Under the pieces are notes generated by a model. The model was not told the DNA's origin, did no database searches, and saw only the letters and a program-made list of their open reading frames with translations. DNA of 8,126 nt from Bacilli bacterium. Lineage in GTDB: Bacteria; Bacillota_I; Bacilli_A; RFN20; CAG-826. Positions 5,340 through 8,126 of the stretch are shown piece by piece. The position numbers were made by a program, and so were the translations under genes. Numbering within the stretch: position 1 is the stretch's first letter; each line of letters starts with the position of its first letter. Where the stretch lies: the NCBI GenBank assembly GCA_017617775.1, contig JAFZVO010000004.1:1-8126 (forward strand), in the 5' to 3' direction.

Positions 5340-6911
5340 ATGGTATACGCAGATGTATCATTAACTGGTCTCTGGATTGCGCTTGCCGCCATAGGCGGAG
5401 TACTTTTAGGCGCAGGGATTTTTTTCTTAGTTTTATTCCTCAAGTCCAGACATCAAGTCAGAAAAGCAAACAAGATTATTCGCGACGCCGAAATCAAAGC
5501 GGAACATATCGCTAAGAACGCACAATTAGATGCCAAACGCGCTGTGCAAGAAGCGGAGAACCGCGCGGATCGTGATATCAAAGAAAGAAAACAAGAAGTC
5601 GCTAACCTCGAAAACAAACTCTTCCAAAGAGAACAAAACATCGATAGAAGAGATTCGCAGTTAACCCAAAAAGAAGCTGCGTTAGATGAGAAGAACGAGA
5701 AGTTAGATCGTCGTCTCAAAGATTGCGATCGTAAAGAAGCCCAACTTCAAGAGAAGATTGACTCCATCATCGTTGAACTCGAGAAAGTCGCGAAGATGTC
5801 CACTCAAGAAGCGAGAGATCAACTCTTCGCGCAAGTCGAGAGCAAAGTCAGCAAAGAGATGACAGTCTACATCAAAAACAAAGAAGATGAAGCCAATGAG
5901 CAAGCCGCTCAAAAAGCTCAAGAAATCTTAGGCTTAGCAATCTCTAAATACGCGCAAGATGTGACTACTGAAAGAACTGTTTCTGTCGTCGCTCTTCCAA
6001 GCGATGAGATGAAAGGTCGTATCATCGGTAGAGAAGGTCGTAACATTCGTACTTTAGAGCAGATCTTAGGTGTGGATTTAATCATCGATGACACTCCAGA
6101 AGTGATCACTGTCTCCTGCTTTGATCCAATCAGAAGAGAGATTGCGAGAAGATCATTAGAATCTTTGATTAAAGATGGTCGTATCCAACCAGGAAGAATC
6201 GAAGAGATCTGTGAGAAGACAAAGAAAGAATTAGAAGAAACCATCCATAAGACAGGGCAAGATGTGGCCTTTAAGCTTGGCTTACCACGTATCAATCCTC
6301 AATTATTAGACTATGTCGGTAGACTTAAATACCGTACTAGTTATGGTCAAAACGCTTTAGACCACTCCATCGAAGTGGCGACTCTCGCCGGCATTATGGC
6401 CGCAGAATTAGGTTTAGACCAAAACCTCGCGAAACGCGCGGGCTTATTACACGATATCGGTAAATCTGTGGACTTTGAAACAGATGGTAGCCACGTTGAA
6501 TTAGGCGCGAGACTCGCGAAGAAATACGGAGAACCAGAAGTGGTGATCAACGCGATTGAATCCCACCATGGTGATGTTCCTGCGAAATTCGTCATCTCTA
6601 ACTTAGTTCAAGCTGCTGATACTCTCTCCGCGGCTCGTCCAGGCGCGAGAAGTGAAATGCTTGAGAACTACATCAAGAGACTCGAGAAACTCGAAGAGAT
6701 CTGTAAATCATACGAAGAAGTGTATCAATCATACGCTCTTCAATCCGGCCGTGAATTACGTGTCATGGTCATGCCAGATAAGATCGATGATACAGGTGCT
6801 TTTAAACTCGCCAGAGATATTAAAGACCGCATTGAGGCAGAGATGACTTATCCAGGTCAAATCAAAGTCTCTGTCATTCGCGAATACCGCGCAATCGAAA
6901 CTGCTAAATAG
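5340..6911 (+). CDS. rny: Ribonuclease Y
   Basis: Membrane-anchored endoribonuclease that starts mRNA decay in many Bacillota. The 523-residue protein has the standard order: one N-terminal transmembrane helix (about 9-35, [13 protein letters not shown] onward), a long charged coiled coil (about 38-200), a KH RNA-binding domain with the GxxG loop GREG (230-233) in RIIGREGRN, and an HD domain with His342, the LLHDIGK motif (His371-Asp372), His409/His410 and Asp427 as expected metal ligands. The C-terminal domain ends [15 protein letters not shown], as in the family (VxVIRExRAxxxAK). The length is close to the B. subtilis enzyme (about 520). ATG 5340 has AAAGGG 6 nt upstream. rny leads a unit with ymdB 20 nt downstream, the conserved Bacillota order. 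It has its own promoter and a folded leader, which points to post-transcriptional control. Confidence 0.98.
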   Translation: MVYADVSLTGLWIALAAIGGVLLGAGIFFLVLFLKSRHQVRKANKIIRDAEIKAEHIAKNAQLDAKRAVQEAENRADRDIKERKQEVANLENKLFQREQNIDRRDSQLTQKEAALDEKNEKLDRRLKDCDRKEAQLQEKIDSIIVELEKVAKMSTQEARDQLFAQVESKVSKEMTVYIKNKEDEANEQAAQKAQEILGLAISKYAQDVTTERTVSVVALPSDEMKGRIIGREGRNIRTLEQILGVDLIIDDTPEVITVSCFDPIRREIARRSLESLIKDGRIQPGRIEEICEKTKKELEETIHKTGQDVAFKLGLPRINPQLLDYVGRLKYRTSYGQNALDHSIEVATLAGIMAAELGLDQNLAKRAGLLHDIGKSVDFETDGSHVELGARLAKKYGEPEVVINAIESHHGDVPAKFVISNLVQAADTLSAARPGARSEMLENYIKRLEKLEEICKSYEEVYQSYALQSGRELRVMVMPDKIDDTGAFKLARDIKDRIEAEMTYPGQIKVSVIREYRAIETAK

Positions 6912-6931
6912 CAGATAGAAAGTCATTCCAT

Positions 6932-7711
6932 TTGAACATTTTATTTATTGGAGATATCGTCGGCCCTATCGGTCGACGCATGATTAAAGATAAACTTGCT
7001 TATTTCGTTGAAAAATACCAAGTTGATTTCGTGATTGCTAATGGGGAAAATGTCACCCATGGCAAAGGCATCATTAGACATCATTACGATGAACTGATTG
7101 ATAACGGGATTGACTGCATCACTTTAGGTAATCATTACGATTCTAAAAGTGAGATAAACCGCTACCTCGATAACGTCGATCGAATGGTGAGGCCAATTAA
7201 CCTCGCTAGAGACTTTCCAGGTGAGGGAACTATCGAATATGATGTCGATGGGATTAAGGTCAGAGTGACCAATGTCTTATGCACCGCCTTCATGGGCGAA
7301 GAAGTGAAGAGTCCATATTATTCTTTGCTCGATGTCATCGATACAAATGAGGCGCCAATACACATCGTTGATTTACATGGTGAAGCGACTGGTGAAAAAC
7401 TCTCAATTGCCTATGCTTTAGATGGCAAAGTATCCGCGATTTTAGGAACTCACACCCATATTCAAACTAATGATGCTAAAATACTTCCTAACGGCACGGG
7501 GTATATCTCTGATGTTGGGATGACAGGATTTACAGATGGCGTCTTAGGGTTTGAAAAAGAAAGCGTCATTAAAAAGAACATCTTCAATCAAATGTCGCGA
7601 TTTGAAGTTCCAAAAGAAGGCCGAGGATTATTATCCGCAGTTTTACTAAAAATCGACGATTTGACAGGAAAATGTCAGCAAATTAACAGTATTTATTTTG
7701 AGGAGAAGTGA
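6932..7711 (+). CDS. ymdB: YmdB-type 2',3'-cyclic-nucleotide phosphodiesterase
   Basis: Metallophosphoesterase of the YmdB family. B. subtilis YmdB hydrolyses 2',3'-cyclic nucleotides (and in some reports cAMP) and affects biofilm and motility decisions, so it may process products of RNA decay. The 259-residue protein has all the family's metal-site motifs: Asp8 in FIGDIVG, Asn38-Gly-Glu39-Asn40 region (NGEN), Asn67-His68 in GNH, His149 in DLHGEAT, and His174-x-His176 in GTHTHIQT, followed by DVGMTG (194-199). The TTG start at 6932 is chosen because MNILFIGDIVG aligns with the N-terminus of B. subtilis YmdB (MRILFIGDVVG); the ribosome-binding sequence is weak (GAAAG near 6918-6922). The 20-nt gap after rny and 2-nt gap to miaB show a single operon. 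It ends with TGA, one of the stops supporting the standard code. Confidence 0.95.
   Translation: MNILFIGDIVGPIGRRMIKDKLAYFVEKYQVDFVIANGENVTHGKGIIRHHYDELIDNGIDCITLGNHYDSKSEINRYLDNVDRMVRPINLARDFPGEGTIEYDVDGIKVRVTNVLCTAFMGEEVKSPYYSLLDVIDTNEAPIHIVDLHGEATGEKLSIAYALDGKVSAILGTHTHIQTNDAKILPNGTGYISDVGMTGFTDGVLGFEKESVIKKNIFNQMSRFEVPKEGRGLLSAVLLKIDDLTGKCQQINSIYFEEK
7701..7705 (+). promoter_or_regulatory. Ribosome-binding site that fixes the miaB start
   Basis: AGGAG within the end of ymdB lies 8 nt before ATG 7714. The in-frame GTG at 7708 is only 2 nt from it, so ATG 7714 is the better start. Confidence 0.85.
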
Positions 7712-7713
7712 TT

Positions 7714-8126
7714 ATGAAAACACGAATCATCGCGAAACCAGATCTCAAATTAGCTGCGAAACGTGGTCGTCAACCCACAACTTTTCATCGCGTCAACTCC
7801 TCTTCGAATACTGAGATTATGAACGCGTTAAAAGGGAAGTTCTATTTCATCATAACATATGGCTGTCAGGCTAATGTCAGAGATGAAGAAACAATGCGTG
7901 GCATCCTTCAAAGTGTGGGGATGAATCCAACTGAAGATGTGAACGTCGCCGATCTCATCATTATCAATACTTGCGCGGTCAGAGAAAACGCGGAAGATAA
8001 GGTGTATGGTTAAGTTGGTAATCTCAAGCATTTAAAAGCCAAAAAGAAGGATTTAGTGATCGCGATTTGTGGATGTATGGTCGAACAACCAGAGATCCTT
8101 GATCGACTCATCAATACATTCAAAGA
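7714..8126 (+). pseudogene. miaB: tRNA-2-methylthio-N6-dimethylallyladenosine synthase MiaB, N-terminal part, interrupted by an in-frame TAA
   Basis: MiaB is a radical-SAM enzyme that adds a methylthio group to i6A37 of tRNAs reading UNN codons. The start of its MTTase (UPF0004) domain is clear: YFIITYGCQAN (44-54, cluster Cys51), NTCAVRENAEDKVYG (85-99, Cys87), then in the same frame VGNLKHLK (101-108) and ICGCM (118-122, Cys121). Codon 100 (8011-8013) is TAA where relatives have a sense codon, usually Glu or Lys (Bacillus: VFGELGHLK). One base change from GAA or AAA would give this stop. The reading frame and family similarity continue unbroken to the window end, so there is no frameshift and little other decay. 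The 99-residue product would lack the third cluster cysteine and the whole radical-SAM and TRAM domains. The rest lies beyond the window. It could be a recent nonsense mutation or a sequence error. It forms an operon with ymdB. Confidence 0.88.

Noticed and set aside
5453..6595. Several long minus-strand open frames opposite rny
   Set aside because: They mirror the codon pattern of rny, have low-complexity Ser/Leu-rich products and no Shine-Dalgarno; RNase Y accounts fully for the stretch.
7828..8031. Minus-strand open frame of 67 codons covering the miaB stop
   Set aside because: It is a shadow of miaB without family features. The plus strand shows clear MiaB motifs on both sides of the TAA.
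1..8126. Mycoplasma-type code (TGA as Trp)
   Set aside because: Conserved Trp residues in nth, pgsA, recA and rny use TGG, and TGA ends the exonuclease gene and ymdB at the expected lengths.

Overview
The window is a compact, housekeeping stretch of chromosome from a low-GC Gram-positive bacterium. The gene order matches two loci known from Bacillus and relatives: dnaD-nth facing recU, with gpsB-rnpB on the far side; and pgsA-cinA-recA followed by rny-ymdB-miaB. TGG encodes Trp in nth, recA, rny and pgsA, and TGA ends both the exonuclease gene and ymdB, so this is the standard bacterial code and not the Mycoplasma code. Small intergenic gaps, a domain-only CinA and the absence of ponA and ypoC fit a streamlined member of the Bacilli or a near relative (RF39/RFN20- or Izemoplasma-like). 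That placement is an inference, and no species can be named.

Layout. Bases 1-840 (+) hold the end of dnaD and a complete endonuclease III gene (nth). Bases 841-2162 (-) hold a two-gene unit, a DEDDh 3'-5' exonuclease followed by the Holliday-junction resolvase recU. Its stop codon abuts the nth stop with no gap. Bases 2163-2253 are a divergent promoter region in which both promoters lie so close to the start codons that the two mRNAs look nearly leaderless. From 2254 (+) come gpsB, the RNase P RNA gene rnpB, pgsA, a domain-only cinA (pncC) and recA, ended by a clear intrinsic terminator at 5142-5170. A strong promoter (5172-5200) then starts a second unit: a folded leader of about 130 nt, rny (RNase Y), ymdB, and the first part of miaB, which runs off the window.

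Themes. DNA repair and recombination: nth (base excision), recU and recA (strand exchange and junction resolution), plus the exonuclease. RNA processing: RNase P RNA, RNase Y, YmdB and MiaB (tRNA thiomethylation). Envelope: PgsA makes phosphatidylglycerol phosphate, and GpsB is a division and wall-synthesis adaptor.

Points most worth a second look: (1) an in-frame TAA at 8011-8013 that interrupts miaB at a single codon; (2) the folded rny leader closed by an 8-bp long-range helix; (3) rnpB packed between the gpsB stop and the pgsA ribosome-binding site, with no room for a terminator; (4) twin near-leaderless divergent promoters; (5) an exonuclease gene coupled to recU where many relatives have recU coupled to ponA. 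I found no CRISPR array, insertion sequence, tRNA or prophage sequence, and no evidence of a wholly new system.
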